Shown here piece after piece: positions 1 to 7,033 of a stretch of DNA of 15,720 nt (positions are counted from its first letter, which is position 1; each line of letters opens with the position of its first letter). The notes beneath the pieces were generated by a model. That model made no database searches. It saw nothing but the letters and a program-made list of their open reading frames with translations, and was not told the origin of the DNA. The translations under genes and the position numbers were made by a program. The DNA comes from Solirubrobacterales bacterium (GTDB lineage Bacteria; Actinomycetota; Thermoleophilia; Solirubrobacterales; 70-9). Location of the stretch: contig JASLIG010000062.1 of the NCBI GenBank assembly GCA_030152805.1, positions 1-15,720 on the forward strand, written 5' to 3'.

Positions 1-2
1 GG

Positions 3-524
3 GCCGCCGACTACATCTCCCTCGACCCGTCGGGCAGCCACGACCTCTCCTTCCCCTTCGCCTTCGCCAAGCGCGGCACGCGCTCGCTCTACGCGCCGGA
101 GGCGCGGGCGGGGGAGAAGATGGTGCCGACCACGGCCGGCGAGTTCGCCCGCAAACGGCGGATGATGCGCGGCCTCTGGGACATCGTCGTCGGCGAGCGG
201 ATGATCTCGCCGCGCGGCTACAGGCCGCTCTACGCCTTCGAGATCTTCTCGCACCGGCTGCTGCGCTACCTGACCCCGTTCCTGCACTTCGCCGCCTTCT
301 TCAGCAACCTTGCCCTGCTCGGCGAGGGTGGGGTCTACGTCGTCACCTACGGGATCCAGGTCGCCGCGATCGCCGCCGCCCTGCTCGGCGGCAGCTTCCC
401 GGTCGGCCCGCTGCGCGTCGCTCGCTACTACGCGCTCACGACGATCTCGATCGCGGCCGGTCTCTGGGACCGTCTGCGCCAGGGCCCGCCGTCAGCCTGG
501 GAGAAGGCGCCGGGGACGAGGTGA
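3..524 (+). CDS. Membrane glycosyltransferase, family 2 (5'-truncated C-terminal part)
   Basis: The reading frame is open from the window edge and ends at a TGA at 522-524, giving 173 visible residues. The visible start (S-G-S-H-D, then KRGTRSLY, PEARAGEKMVPT and RKRRMMRGLW) fits the second half of a processive-type GT2 domain: an acidic region followed by a Q/RxxRW-like basic motif. It is followed by about three hydrophobic segments (around LLRYLTPFLHFAAFFSNLALL, VYVVTYGIQVAAIAAALL and YYALTTISIAAGLW). The chain ends in W-E-K-A-P-G-T-R, a tail typical of GT2 enzymes of polysaccharide clusters. The nucleotide-binding DxD half lies upstream of the window. The stop overlaps the next gene's GTG start, so the two are probably co-translated. 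Inferred role: adding sugars to a lipid-linked or exported polysaccharide at the inner face of the membrane. The sugar donor cannot be read from this fragment. Confidence 0.8.
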   Translation, partial: AADYISLDPSGSHDLSFPFAFAKRGTRSLYAPEARAGEKMVPTTAGEFARKRRMMRGLWDIVVGERMISPRGYRPLYAFEIFSHRLLRYLTPFLHFAAFFSNLALLGEGGVYVVTYGIQVAAIAAALLGGSFPVGPLRVARYYALTTISIAAGLWDRLRQGPPSAWEKAPGTR

Positions 525-1090
525 CGATGCCGCGCGCCGTCGACCTGCTGATCGCAACCCTCGCCCTCGCCCTGCTCTCGCCGGTGCTGCTGATCGCCGC
601 GATCGCGATCAAGCTCGGCAGCCGCGGCCCCGTCCTTTACCGCCAGTGCCGCGTCGGCCTCGGCGGCGAGGAGTTCGAGCTGCTGAAGCTGCGCACGATG
701 GTTGAGGGCTCGGACCCGGTCGGGGTCGGCACCGTCGTCACCCGCGACGACCCGCGCGTGACCGCCGCCGGCCGCGTCCTCCGCCGCACGTCGCTCGACG
801 AGATCCCCAACCTCCTCAACGTCCTGCGAGGCGAGATGGCGATCGTCGGTCCTCGCCCGACGATCCCCGCTCAGGTCAGGGACTACACGCCGCGCCAGCA
901 CCGCCGCCACGAGGTCCGCCCCGGCATCACCGGCTGGGCCCAGGTCCAGGGCCGCGCCGGCATCCCCTGGGCGGAGCGGATCGAGCTCGACGTCTACTAC
1001 GTGGACCACCGCGGCCCCGCCCTCGACGCCCGCATCCTCCTCAAAACCCTCCGGCTCCTCGCAACCGGCCACGGCCTCGCCCCGGACTGA
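521..1090 (+). CDS. Bacterial sugar transferase (PglC/WcaJ-type phosphoglycosyl transferase)
   Basis: This 189-residue protein is a short, single-domain monotopic phosphoglycosyl transferase (PF02397-type). The family moves a sugar-1-phosphate from a UDP-sugar to undecaprenyl phosphate, the first membrane step of glycan assembly. Residues about 7-30 form the hydrophobic re-entrant helix with an internal Ser-Pro (20-21). Then come GPVLYRQ (36-42), the LKLRTM segment (55-60), the catalytic Asp-Glu pair in LDEIPNLLNVLRG (D93, E94), VGPRP (109-113), RPGITGWAQVQGR (133-145) and LDVYYVD (156-162). It lacks the N-terminal four-helix and CoA-like region of WcaJ/WbaP and so resembles PglC in size. The GTG at 521 overlaps the preceding TGA; an ATG at 527 is an alternative start. 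The sugar substrate is unknown, though the following acetyltransferases hint at an amino sugar. Confidence 0.9.
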   Translation: MTMPRAVDLLIATLALALLSPVLLIAAIAIKLGSRGPVLYRQCRVGLGGEEFELLKLRTMVEGSDPVGVGTVVTRDDPRVTAAGRVLRRTSLDEIPNLLNVLRGEMAIVGPRPTIPAQVRDYTPRQHRRHEVRPGITGWAQVQGRAGIPWAERIELDVYYVDHRGPALDARILLKTLRLLATGHGLAPD

Positions 1091-1121
1091 CCGGGAGCCG
1101 GCCACGGCATAGGGTTCCTGG

Positions 1122-1670
1122 ATGGGCGATTGGCCGGCAGTCTCATTGCGACGCTTCGAGCCCGGCGACGCGGCCGCCGTGCACCGCTGGTTCAACAACC
1201 CGGCGGCGACCGCCTCTCTGATGGAGCAGCGCGATGGCTTCTCGCTGGAGGAAGCGGCGGCCTGGGTGCGGCGGGCGATGGACGATTCCGGGGAGGACCG
1301 CAAGTACGCGATCGTGGTCGAGGGCTACGGGGAGCCGGTCGGCTTCACCGCGCTCTACGGCCTCTTTCGGCAGACGGCGCCTGAGCTGGGCGCGCTGATC
1401 GGGGATGACGTGCGCGGCAAGGGGGTGGGGAGGCGCGCCGAGGCACTCACCCTGGCCAAGGCCTTCGACGAGTTCGGCGCCCACCGCGTCTACGGGCGCA
1501 TCCCCGCTCGCAACGAGGTGGCCAAGAAGACGGTCGCCGGGCTCGGTTGGAAGCACGAGGGGACGATGCGCGCGCACCTGCGCCGCGAGAACGCCCCCGC
1601 CGACGACTGCGAGGTCTGGGGCGTCCTCCCCGGCGAGTTCCGGGCCGCCGCCGCGGACCTGCTTCCGTGA
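1122..1670 (+). CDS. GNAT-family N-acetyltransferase (RimJ/RimL/PseH-like)
   Basis: This 182-residue GNAT domain protein transfers an acetyl group from acetyl-CoA to an amine. The N-terminal strand VSLRRFEPGDA (7-17) and HRWFNNP (21-27) match the RimJ/PseH layout. The acetyl-CoA motif A is RGKGVGRRA (98-106), followed by a helix (EALTLAKAF), the IPARNEVAKK segment (127-136) with the usual Asn, and LGWKHEGTMR (141-150). The ATG at 1122 lies 31 bp after the sugar transferase stop, and the stop overlaps the GTG of the next gene. In this setting a nucleotide-linked amino sugar is a likelier substrate than a ribosomal protein, but that rests on context only. It could equally be a general RimJ-like enzyme. 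Confidence 0.88.
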   Translation: MGDWPAVSLRRFEPGDAAAVHRWFNNPAATASLMEQRDGFSLEEAAAWVRRAMDDSGEDRKYAIVVEGYGEPVGFTALYGLFRQTAPELGALIGDDVRGKGVGRRAEALTLAKAFDEFGAHRVYGRIPARNEVAKKTVAGLGWKHEGTMRAHLRRENAPADDCEVWGVLPGEFRAAAADLLP

Positions 1671-2629
1671 GCCGAGCAACCGCCGAGCTTTTGGCCGATC
1701 GCGGCGAGGCCGCGTCCGGCGAGGAGTTCTTCCGCTCGCGCCCCTTCCTCGACGCGGAAAGCGTTACCCACACGCTGCGCATCGTCTCCGGTGCCACCGA
1801 GCTGCTGGCGCCGCTGATCGTGCGCCAGATCGGTGACGGCCCCGAGCGCGACGCGATCTCCCCCTACGGCTACCCGGGGGTCGCACGCGCATCCGACATT
1901 GACCACACTGGAGGGGGGTCGATGTCGGATGCGCTGCTCGATCCGGCCCGGATCGACTTCTCCGCCGCGGGTCTCGTCTCCGTCTTCATCCGCCACGCGC
2001 TCGGCAACCCACCGCTGGCGGGGGCCGCCGAGCGCAACGTCGTCCAGATCGCCGACCCGGCGCTGCCGTCGAAGAGCCGCGGCAGCGACCGCAACCAGAT
2101 CAACAAGAACCTGCGCAACGGCTACGAGCTCACCCTGGCTCCGGGCCCGGGGACGAGCGTTGCCGAACGCGCCGGCTTCCTCGCCGCCTACGAGGAGACG
2201 ATGCGCCGCACGAAAGCGGCCGAGCGCTACTTCTTCGGCGCTGCCTACTTCGACCGCATCCTCGAATCGCCCCGCACCTGGCTGGTCCTCGCCCTCGCCC
2301 CGGACGGCTCGATCGCCGCCGCTTCGATCGCCGCCCTCAGCGACGGCTACTTGCACTACTACCTCAGCGGCAGCACCGACTCCCACCTGCGCGACTCGCC
2401 GATGAAGAACGTTCTCGCCCGCCTGGTCGAACTCTCGGTTGAGCTGGGGCTGGCGCTCAACCTCGGCGGCGGCATCTCACCCGGCGACCGGCTCGAGGAA
2501 TTCAAGCGCGGCTTCGCCAACCGCGAGCAGGCTTGGTGCAGCTCGGAGATCGTCTGCGACGCGGACGCCTACACGCGCCTCTCCGCCGAGCGCGACGCGG
2601 CTGGCTTCTTCCCCGCCTACCGGGCCTAG
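1667..2629 (+). CDS. FemAB/GNAT-fold transferase (Acetyltransf_6-like)
   Basis: With a GTG start at 1667, overlapping the upstream TGA as GTGA, the product has 320 residues. An upstream in-frame start at 1547 would lie deep inside the preceding gene and is rejected. Features typical of the FemAB-like branch of the GNAT fold are YGYPG (67-71), SDRNQINKNLRNG (140-152), a helical RAGFLAAYEETMRR stretch (168-181), the central strand LHYYLSGS (229-236), and the C-terminal LNLGGGISPGD...FKRGF block (265-283). FemAB relatives add amino acids to peptidoglycan; many in exopolysaccharide clusters are uncharacterised acyl- or aminoacyl-transferases acting on envelope glycans. Position after two glycan genes supports an envelope role. 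No signal peptide is visible, so the protein should act in the cytoplasm. Its stop shares CTAG with the convergent gene. Confidence 0.83.
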   Translation: MSRATAELLADRGEAASGEEFFRSRPFLDAESVTHTLRIVSGATELLAPLIVRQIGDGPERDAISPYGYPGVARASDIDHTGGGSMSDALLDPARIDFSAAGLVSVFIRHALGNPPLAGAAERNVVQIADPALPSKSRGSDRNQINKNLRNGYELTLAPGPGTSVAERAGFLAAYEETMRRTKAAERYFFGAAYFDRILESPRTWLVLALAPDGSIAAASIAALSDGYLHYYLSGSTDSHLRDSPMKNVLARLVELSVELGLALNLGGGISPGDRLEEFKRGFANREQAWCSSEIVCDADAYTRLSAERDAAGFFPAYRA

Positions 2630-3408
2630 CCGACGCTCGGTTCGGCCGGCGTCGGGCCTGTGAAGGGGAAGGCTTCGGCGGCCTCGGGGCCTTTGCTCCA
2701 GGTCTGCTTGCCGAAGGCGCGGATCGCGTCAAGCGTGATCGAGCCCTTGTATTCGTTGCAGCCGATCAGGTTGCGCCAGGTCGTCGCGGCTACTTCGTAG
2801 GGCATGTTCTCGTTCGGGAAGAGCAGCGTCGCCCCGTACATCGAGTCGTAGACGCCGATCAGTTCCAGCTGGGCGCTTTCGGGGAGGTCGGGGCTGTACT
2901 GGATCTCGAGGCGACCGTGCTCGAGCGAGTGGACGATGTCGAGTTCCTTCGGCATTTCGCTGTAGGCGCCGTCGGCCTGCTGGTAAGGCGGTTCGACGTG
3001 GTTGCCCGAGGTCGGCGGGTTGGTGCCGTATTCGGGCGTCGCCGCGGTCGGCGGGATGTGGGTGCGGCCCTCGTTCTTGAGGTTGAGGCGCAGGTCGCAG
3101 TCGGCCTTTTTCACCGCCTTCTTGAGATTTGCGACCTTGACCGTCGGCGGCGCGGTGCCGCCGCGCGTGTCGGGCTGCACGCCGTTGGTCGACCCCGTCT
3201 GCTGGGAGATGTGCGCGTTGCCGCTGTCGTTCTTGTTGGCGGCGGAGACGATCACCGCGACGATCCCGACCACGACGGCGAGGCCGATGATCCCGGCGAC
3301 GCCGTAGCCGATCATCAGGCGGCGTTTCTCCGAGCCCGCCTGCTTGTGCTCGCGTTCCTGCCGGGCCTGGCGGAGCCGCTCCCTCTCTTCCTCCCTGCGA
3401 TTGGCCAT
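2626..3408 (-). CDS. DUF3105 membrane-anchored protein
   Basis: This 260-residue protein starts with a highly charged cytoplasmic stretch (residues 1-30, rich in E, R and K and probably helical). One transmembrane segment follows (about 31-55, MIGYGVAGIIGLAVVVGIVAV), then an extracytoplasmic domain. The domain carries the DUF3105 hallmarks: NPPTSGNHVEPPY, then DIVHSLEHGRLEIQY, with His residues that could bind a ligand or metal. A Cys occurs in ADCDLRL and another in LIGCNEYKG. The biochemical role of DUF3105 is not known to me and I assign none. The start lies 29 bp after the metF stop on the same strand, so it is probably the last gene of that operon. The final TAG overlaps the convergent FemAB-like gene by 4 bp. 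Confidence 0.88.
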   Translation of the reverse strand: MANRREEERERLRQARQEREHKQAGSEKRRLMIGYGVAGIIGLAVVVGIVAVIVSAANKNDSGNAHISQQTGSTNGVQPDTRGGTAPPTVKVANLKKAVKKADCDLRLNLKNEGRTHIPPTAATPEYGTNPPTSGNHVEPPYQQADGAYSEMPKELDIVHSLEHGRLEIQYSPDLPESAQLELIGVYDSMYGATLLFPNENMPYEVAATTWRNLIGCNEYKGSITLDAIRAFGKQTWSKGPEAAEAFPFTGPTPAEPSVG

Positions 3409-3437
3409 AAACGGAGAAGCAGTTTACTCAGTGCGAC

Positions 3438-4343
3438 TTATGAGGTGATGGTCTCGCTGGCGGCGCGCTCCCACGGCCGCGCCGCCCGCAGCGCGCCGAG
3501 CACCGCCCGCGTCGCCGGCGCCCGGTTGAGCGCGTAGAAGTGGATGCCGGGCACCCCGGCCAGGAGCAGCTCCGAGCACTGCTGCGCCGCGTAGGCGATG
3601 CCGAGCTCGAACTCGGCCCGCTCGTCGCCGTCCACCGCCGCGAAGGCGCTTTCCAAGCGGGCCGGGATCGAGGCATCGCAGAGGTCGCAGATCCGCTTGG
3701 TCTGGGCGAAGCTCGCCACCGGGATCACCCCGGCCAGGATCGGCACCTCGATCCCGGCCGCCCGCGCCGCGGCGACGAAGTCGAAGTAGACCTGGTTGTC
3801 GAAGAAGAGCTGGGTGATCAGGAAGGAGGCGCCGGACTCGACCTTGGTCTTCAGGTAGGCGAGGTCGGTCTCTAGGTCGGGCGCCTCGGGATGGACCTCC
3901 GGAAAGCAGGCGCCGCCGATGGTGAAGTCCCAGCCCGAGCCGATGAAGGCGGCGAGCTCGGCGGCGCTGCCGAGGCCGCCCTCTGGCTGGACGAAGTCCT
4001 CTTCGCCCCGCGGCGGGTCGCCGCGCAGGGCGAAGACGTTCTCGATCCCGGCCGCGCCGATCCGGTCCAAGGTCGTTCCCAAGCCCTCCGTCGTCTCGCC
4101 GACGCAGCTCAGGTGGGCCATCGTCTCGTAGCCCAGCCCCTCCTTCAGTTCGCGCGTGATCTCGACCGTGCCCTCGCGGGTCGAGCCACCGGCGCCGTAG
4201 GTGACGGAGACGAAGTCGGGCTCCAGCTCGCGCAGCGAACGCGCCGTCTCGAAAAGGCCCTCGCGTGCCTCCGGCGTCTTCGGCGGGAAGAACTCGACCG
4301 AGAAAGTCGGCGCTTTGGCGGCGATGATCTCGTCTATGCGCAT
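3438..4343 (-). CDS. metF: 5,10-methylenetetrahydrofolate reductase
   Basis: The enzyme reduces 5,10-methylene-THF to 5-methyl-THF with FAD, supplying methyl groups for methionine synthesis. The 301-residue product matches the usual bacterial length of about 300. Diagnostic motifs run in order: SVEFFPPKTPE (15-25, with E17 at the position of E. coli Glu28), DFVSVTYGAGGSTREGT (43-59), AHLSCVG (76-82), ALRGDPPRG (105-113, D109 like E. coli Asp120), FLITQLFFDNQVYFDF (174-189, Q178 like Gln183) and PILAGVIPV (201-209). The ATG at 4343 is preferred because the longer in-frame extension (to 4511) would run into the transporter gene and adds no MetF homology. It begins 25 bp after the transporter stop, with no clear Shine-Dalgarno, which suggests coupling to that gene. 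The transporter-metF pairing has no obvious metabolic logic. Confidence 0.95.
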   Translation of the reverse strand: MRIDEIIAAKAPTFSVEFFPPKTPEAREGLFETARSLRELEPDFVSVTYGAGGSTREGTVEITRELKEGLGYETMAHLSCVGETTEGLGTTLDRIGAAGIENVFALRGDPPRGEEDFVQPEGGLGSAAELAAFIGSGWDFTIGGACFPEVHPEAPDLETDLAYLKTKVESGASFLITQLFFDNQVYFDFVAAARAAGIEVPILAGVIPVASFAQTKRICDLCDASIPARLESAFAAVDGDERAEFELGIAYAAQQCSELLLAGVPGIHFYALNRAPATRAVLGALRAARPWERAASETITS

Positions 4344-4368
4344 CGGCCGCAGGTTAGCCGGCCGCTGT

Positions 4369-5748
4369 CTAGTGACGCGCGACGCGTGCCTCGAAGTAAG
4401 CCTGGATGTCCTCCAGCCGTTTGCCCTTGGTCTCGGGCACCAGCTTCCAGCAGAAGGCGAGCGTGAACAGCCCGATGCCGCCGTAGAGCCAGAAGGCGCC
4501 GGGCCGGCCAAGCGCTTCGATCAGCAGTAGGAAGGTCAGCGAGACGATGAAGTTGAAGGTCCAGTTGGCCATCGTGCCGACTCCGGCAGCCTTGCTGCGC
4601 ACGCTGAGCGGGTAGATCTCGGCGTTGAGCAGCCAGAAGATCGGCCCGAGGCTGACTGCGAACGACGCCACGTAGGTCATCAGGCTGACGATCGCCACCA
4701 CCGAGGAGAGGGTGCTGCCGCCCCCGCCGACGAAGGCGGCGCCGAGCGCGAAGAGCGAGATCACCATCCCCGAGACACCGACCATCAGCAGGGTCCGCCG
4801 CCCGGCCCGGTCGAGCAGGCGCAGCGCCACCACGGTCATGCCGACGTTGATCACGCCGACCCCTACCGCGGCGAGGATCGAGCCGGCGGAGGAGTCGACG
4901 CCGGTGAATTCGACGATCGTCGGCGCGTAGTAGATCACCGTGTTGATGCCGGTGACCTGCTGCAGGATCGCCAGGCCGACGCCGACCACCAGCGCCGCTT
5001 TCACGACCGGCTGCAGCAGCTCGCTCCAGGCGCCCGGCTTCTCGTCGAGGCTCTCCTTGATCTCCTCCAGCTCGCGGTCGATCGTGTCGGGGTCGTCGAC
5101 GCGGATCTTCGCCAGCGTCGCCCGCGCCGCGAAGTCGTCCCCCGTCATCACCAGCCAGCGCGGGCTCTGCGGCATTCGCAGCATGCCGAAGCCCAGCGCC
5201 AGCGCCGGCACGCAGCCGAGGCCGAGCATCCATCGCCAGCCTTCGATGCCGTCGAAGGCCAGGCCGACGAGGTAGGCGATCAGGATGCCGATCGTCACCG
5301 CCAGCTGGAAGAAGCTGACCAGGCGTCCGCGGCTCTCCGGCGGCGCCACCTCGGAGATGTAGACGGGGGCGGCGGCCGAGGCGAGCCCGATCGCGACGCC
5401 GATCACGATGCGGGCGATCACCAGAACCTCGACGCCCGGCGCCGCCGCGCTCGCCAACGCACCGACGATGAAGACGATCGCGGCGAGCAGGATCATCAGG
5501 CGCCGCCCGTAGGTGTCCGCGGCCGGCCCGGCGATCGCCGCCCCCGCGACCGCACCGATCGGCACCGCGGCGACGACCAGTCCCTGGGCGAAGCTGCCGA
5601 GGTCGAAGTCGCCCTTGATGAAGAGCAGCGCGCCGGCGATGACGCCGGTGTCGTAGCCGAAGAGCAGGCCGCCGAGCCCGGCGATCGCCGCCGTCAGCAC
5701 AACGTTGCGCCGCGCTCTCCTCCGGGACGCCTCGAGGCCGTCGCTCAT
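4369..5748 (-). CDS. Sugar-porter family MFS transporter (sugar/H+ symporter-like)
   Basis: This 459-residue, 12-helix major facilitator of the sugar porter family (XylE/GalP/IolT type) imports a sugar or polyol, usually with protons. Signature motifs are GYDTGVIAGA in helix 1 (31-40), DTYGRR (78-83), PESRGRL (137-143), QQVTGIN (263-269) with the sugar-contacting Gln-Gln and Asn, YY (273-274), DRAGRR (313-318), GPIFWLLNAEIYP (368-380) with a Trp like XylE W392, and the C-terminal VPETKG (437-442). Length and motif order are complete. The substrate cannot be fixed between hexose, pentose and inositol; no catabolic gene adjoins it. It is the first gene of a probable operon with metF and the DUF3105 gene. 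An inverted repeat and a possible promoter lie just upstream. Confidence 0.92.
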   Translation of the reverse strand: MSDGLEASRRRARRNVVLTAAIAGLGGLLFGYDTGVIAGALLFIKGDFDLGSFAQGLVVAAVPIGAVAGAAIAGPAADTYGRRLMILLAAIVFIVGALASAAAPGVEVLVIARIVIGVAIGLASAAAPVYISEVAPPESRGRLVSFFQLAVTIGILIAYLVGLAFDGIEGWRWMLGLGCVPALALGFGMLRMPQSPRWLVMTGDDFAARATLAKIRVDDPDTIDRELEEIKESLDEKPGAWSELLQPVVKAALVVGVGLAILQQVTGINTVIYYAPTIVEFTGVDSSAGSILAAVGVGVINVGMTVVALRLLDRAGRRTLLMVGVSGMVISLFALGAAFVGGGGSTLSSVVAIVSLMTYVASFAVSLGPIFWLLNAEIYPLSVRSKAAGVGTMANWTFNFIVSLTFLLLIEALGRPGAFWLYGGIGLFTLAFCWKLVPETKGKRLEDIQAYFEARVARH

Positions 5749-5757
5749 CCCGAAGGG

Positions 5758-5785
5758 ACCGTATACCGACTCTTCGGACGGCCAA
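5758..5785 (-). promoter_or_regulatory. Possible promoter of the transporter operon
   Basis: Read on the minus strand, TTGGCC (5780-5785) and TACGGT (5758-5763) are separated by 16 bp, and TACGGT ends 9 nt before the ATG at 5748. No Shine-Dalgarno is visible, so transcription may start very close to the start codon. This rests on motif reading only. Confidence 0.35.
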
Positions 5786-5804
5786 TTCCCGGATTTTGCG
5801 GGAA
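5786..5804. promoter_or_regulatory. Inverted repeat, possible operator upstream of the transporter operon
   Basis: TTCCCG (5786-5791) and CGGGAA (5799-5804) form a 6-bp inverted repeat with a 7-nt, AT-rich spacer. It directly abuts the possible -35 box of the transporter promoter, a usual position for a regulator site. The half-site resembles the GGGAAC boxes upstream of the collagen-like gene at 13448. No regulator can be named. Confidence 0.3.
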
Positions 5805-6120
5805 CGTTTTCGTCGCCCCCCTAGCGCCGCGGCGGCGGTCGCGCTAAGTTCGTTTTGCGACTGGGAGAGACGCGGTCCGCGGAAGCCCACCGGACGGCGC
5901 CTCGAAGGTGGCGCGACGAGCTTCAGCGTGCGAAGGCTACGCGCGCGGCAGGCAAACGAGCGCCACTACCGGTCGCGTTTTCGTGTCCGGACCCGAGCCT
6001 AGTTTTCGGTTCCGGTGTCGAGCACCTGCCCTCGACCGCCGCGCGTGCCGGGGCGCATCCGGGAGTGGAGCGTCGCCGCGTGACCCGGATCGGTCGTGGC
6101 GACTAGCCCGCCCGCTCCCG

Positions 6121-6143
6121 CCTCCCACCCTCGCTGTGGGAGG
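6121..6143 (+). promoter_or_regulatory. Stem-loop enclosing the Shine-Dalgarno of the crotonase gene
   Basis: CCTCCCAC (6121-6128) pairs perfectly with GTGGGAGG (6136-6143) across a 7-nt loop. The right arm contains GGGAGG, the only purine-rich ribosome site before the ATG at 6155 (spacing 11 nt). When folded, the 8-bp stem would hide this site in the mRNA. It could act as a translational switch, or be a terminator-like remnant. Confidence 0.5.
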
Positions 6144-6154
6144 ATCTCCGCCGC

Positions 6155-6907
6155 ATGAGCGATGAGCTTCGCTACGAGCGGATCGGCGCCGCCGCCGTCC
6201 TGACGATCGATCGCCCCCAGCGGCGCAACGCGATCGACGCCGCCGCTGCCGAGCGCTTCCGCGAGGGACTGCGCGAGTTCGAGGCGGACGAGGGCGCCCG
6301 CGTCCTGGTGCTCACCGGCGCCGGCGGCCAGGCCTTCTGCGCCGGCGCCGACCTGAAAGCGATGGATCTCGAAGTCGACCACCCCGACGGTCCGATGGGG
6401 CCGACCCGCCTAACCCCCGCCAAGCCGGCGATCGCCGCGGTCGACGGCTGGTGCCTGGCCGGCGGCGTCGAGCTCGCCCTCTGGTGCGACCTGCGGCTCG
6501 CCACGCCGCAGTCGACCTTCGGCCTCTTCGAGCGGCGCTGGGGCGTACCGCTCGTCGACGGCGGCACCCAGCGCCTGCCGCGCACGATCGGCATGGGCCG
6601 CGCCCTCGAGCTGATCCTCACCGGCCGCCCGGTCACGGCAGAGGAGGCGCATCGCGTCGGCCTGGTCAACGAGCTGGTCGAGCCCGGTAAGCACCTCGAG
6701 CGCGCCCTCGAGCTCGCCGAGCGCATCGCCGCTTTCCCGCAAGAGACGATGCTCGCCGACCGCCGCGCCGCAATAGAGGGCTTCGGCCTCCCCCTGGAGC
6801 AAGGAATCGCCTTGGAGCACAAGCTCGGCCGCAAGACCCTCCACGTCGCCGCCCGCGGCGCACAGCGCTTCGCCGGTGGCGAGGGCCGTCACGGCGCCGG
6901 CGTCTGA
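6155..6907 (+). CDS. Enoyl-CoA hydratase/isomerase (crotonase family)
   Basis: This 250-residue crotonase-fold protein probably hydrates a trans-2-enoyl-CoA thioester in fatty-acid or related acyl-CoA catabolism. The motif VLTIDRPQRRNAID (15-28) opens the fold. Oxyanion-hole elements are FCAGADLKAMD (61-71) and CLAGGVELALWCDLR (100-114). Both catalytic glutamates of hydratases are present: E106 (rat Glu144 position, in GGVELA) and E126 (Glu164 position, in FGLFERRWG). GGTQRLPR (136-143) and ILTGRPVTAEEAHRVGLVNE (154-173) follow. Length is slightly short of the usual 255-260. It stands alone, with no other beta-oxidation gene in view, so the substrate is unknown. Isomerase or acyl-CoA hydrolase relatives cannot be excluded, but the two Glu residues favour a hydratase. 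Confidence 0.9.
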   Translation: MSDELRYERIGAAAVLTIDRPQRRNAIDAAAAERFREGLREFEADEGARVLVLTGAGGQAFCAGADLKAMDLEVDHPDGPMGPTRLTPAKPAIAAVDGWCLAGGVELALWCDLRLATPQSTFGLFERRWGVPLVDGGTQRLPRTIGMGRALELILTGRPVTAEEAHRVGLVNELVEPGKHLERALELAERIAAFPQETMLADRRAAIEGFGLPLEQGIALEHKLGRKTLHVAARGAQRFAGGEGRHGAGV

Positions 6908-6915
6908 CCGCCGAA

Positions 6916-6958
6916 GATGTCGCACTTGCCGCCGCTATGCGGCGGCAAGTGCGACATC
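6916..6958. terminator. 20-bp perfect stem-loop between convergent genes, probable bidirectional terminator
   Basis: The arm GATGTCGCACTTGCCGCCGC (6916-6935) is the exact reverse complement of 6939-6958, with the 3-nt loop TAT. It starts 9 nt after the crotonase stop and faces the convergent TetR gene ending at 7034. There is no T tract, as is common for GC-rich actinobacterial hairpins. Position supports a terminator for both strands. The unusual length and the copy of its right arm nearby leave a palindromic repeat element as an alternative. Confidence 0.6.
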
Positions 6959-7026
6959 AACGTGTCCCATCGACCGCCGGTGCCTTGCGGTCGTAGTTCC
7001 CACCGCTATGCGGCGGCAAGTGCGAC
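6932..7026. repeat. Pair of 24-bp perfect direct repeats, with a small hairpin between them
   Basis: The 24 bases at 6932-6955 (loop plus right arm of the long stem-loop, beginning CCGCTATGCGGCGG) recur exactly at 7003-7026, 71 bp further on. The second copy starts 8 nt past the stop of the minus-strand TetR gene and has no left arm of its own, so the arm at 6916-6935 could pair with either copy. Between them CGACCGC (6971-6977) pairs with GCGGTCG (6987-6993) over a 9-nt loop. Confidence 0.75.
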
Positions 7027-7033
7027 CGCTGGG

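Larger units (their letters stand above)
5749..6154. other. 406-bp intergenic region without a supportable gene
   Basis: This lies between the divergent transporter and crotonase genes. Short overlapping ORFs occur on both strands but show no start context or family resemblance, and I take none as real. Visible structure: the transporter promoter and inverted repeat at 5758-5804; a hairpin TAGCGC...GCGCTA (5822-5827 with 5841-5846, 13-nt loop); and the strong hairpin at 6121-6143 next to the crotonase start. The middle (about 5850-6120) holds nothing I recognise. A structured RNA there is possible but unsupported. Confidence 0.6.

Noticed and set aside
428..1303. Minus-strand ORF opposite the sugar transferase and GNAT genes
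   Set aside because: Shadow of two genes with clear catalytic motifs; the translation resembles no family.
4334..5890. Long minus-strand ORF (518 aa) overlapping the transporter gene
   Set aside because: It is the Arg/Gly-rich shifted-frame shadow of the sugar porter, which has all family motifs in its own frame.
5796..6165. Small overlapping ORFs in the gap before the crotonase gene
   Set aside because: No ribosome site, no family resemblance and Arg-rich composition typical of random GC-rich frames.
6932..7026. Possible CRISPR array from the 24-bp repeats
   Set aside because: Only two copies, one inside a perfect hairpin, and no cas genes in the window.
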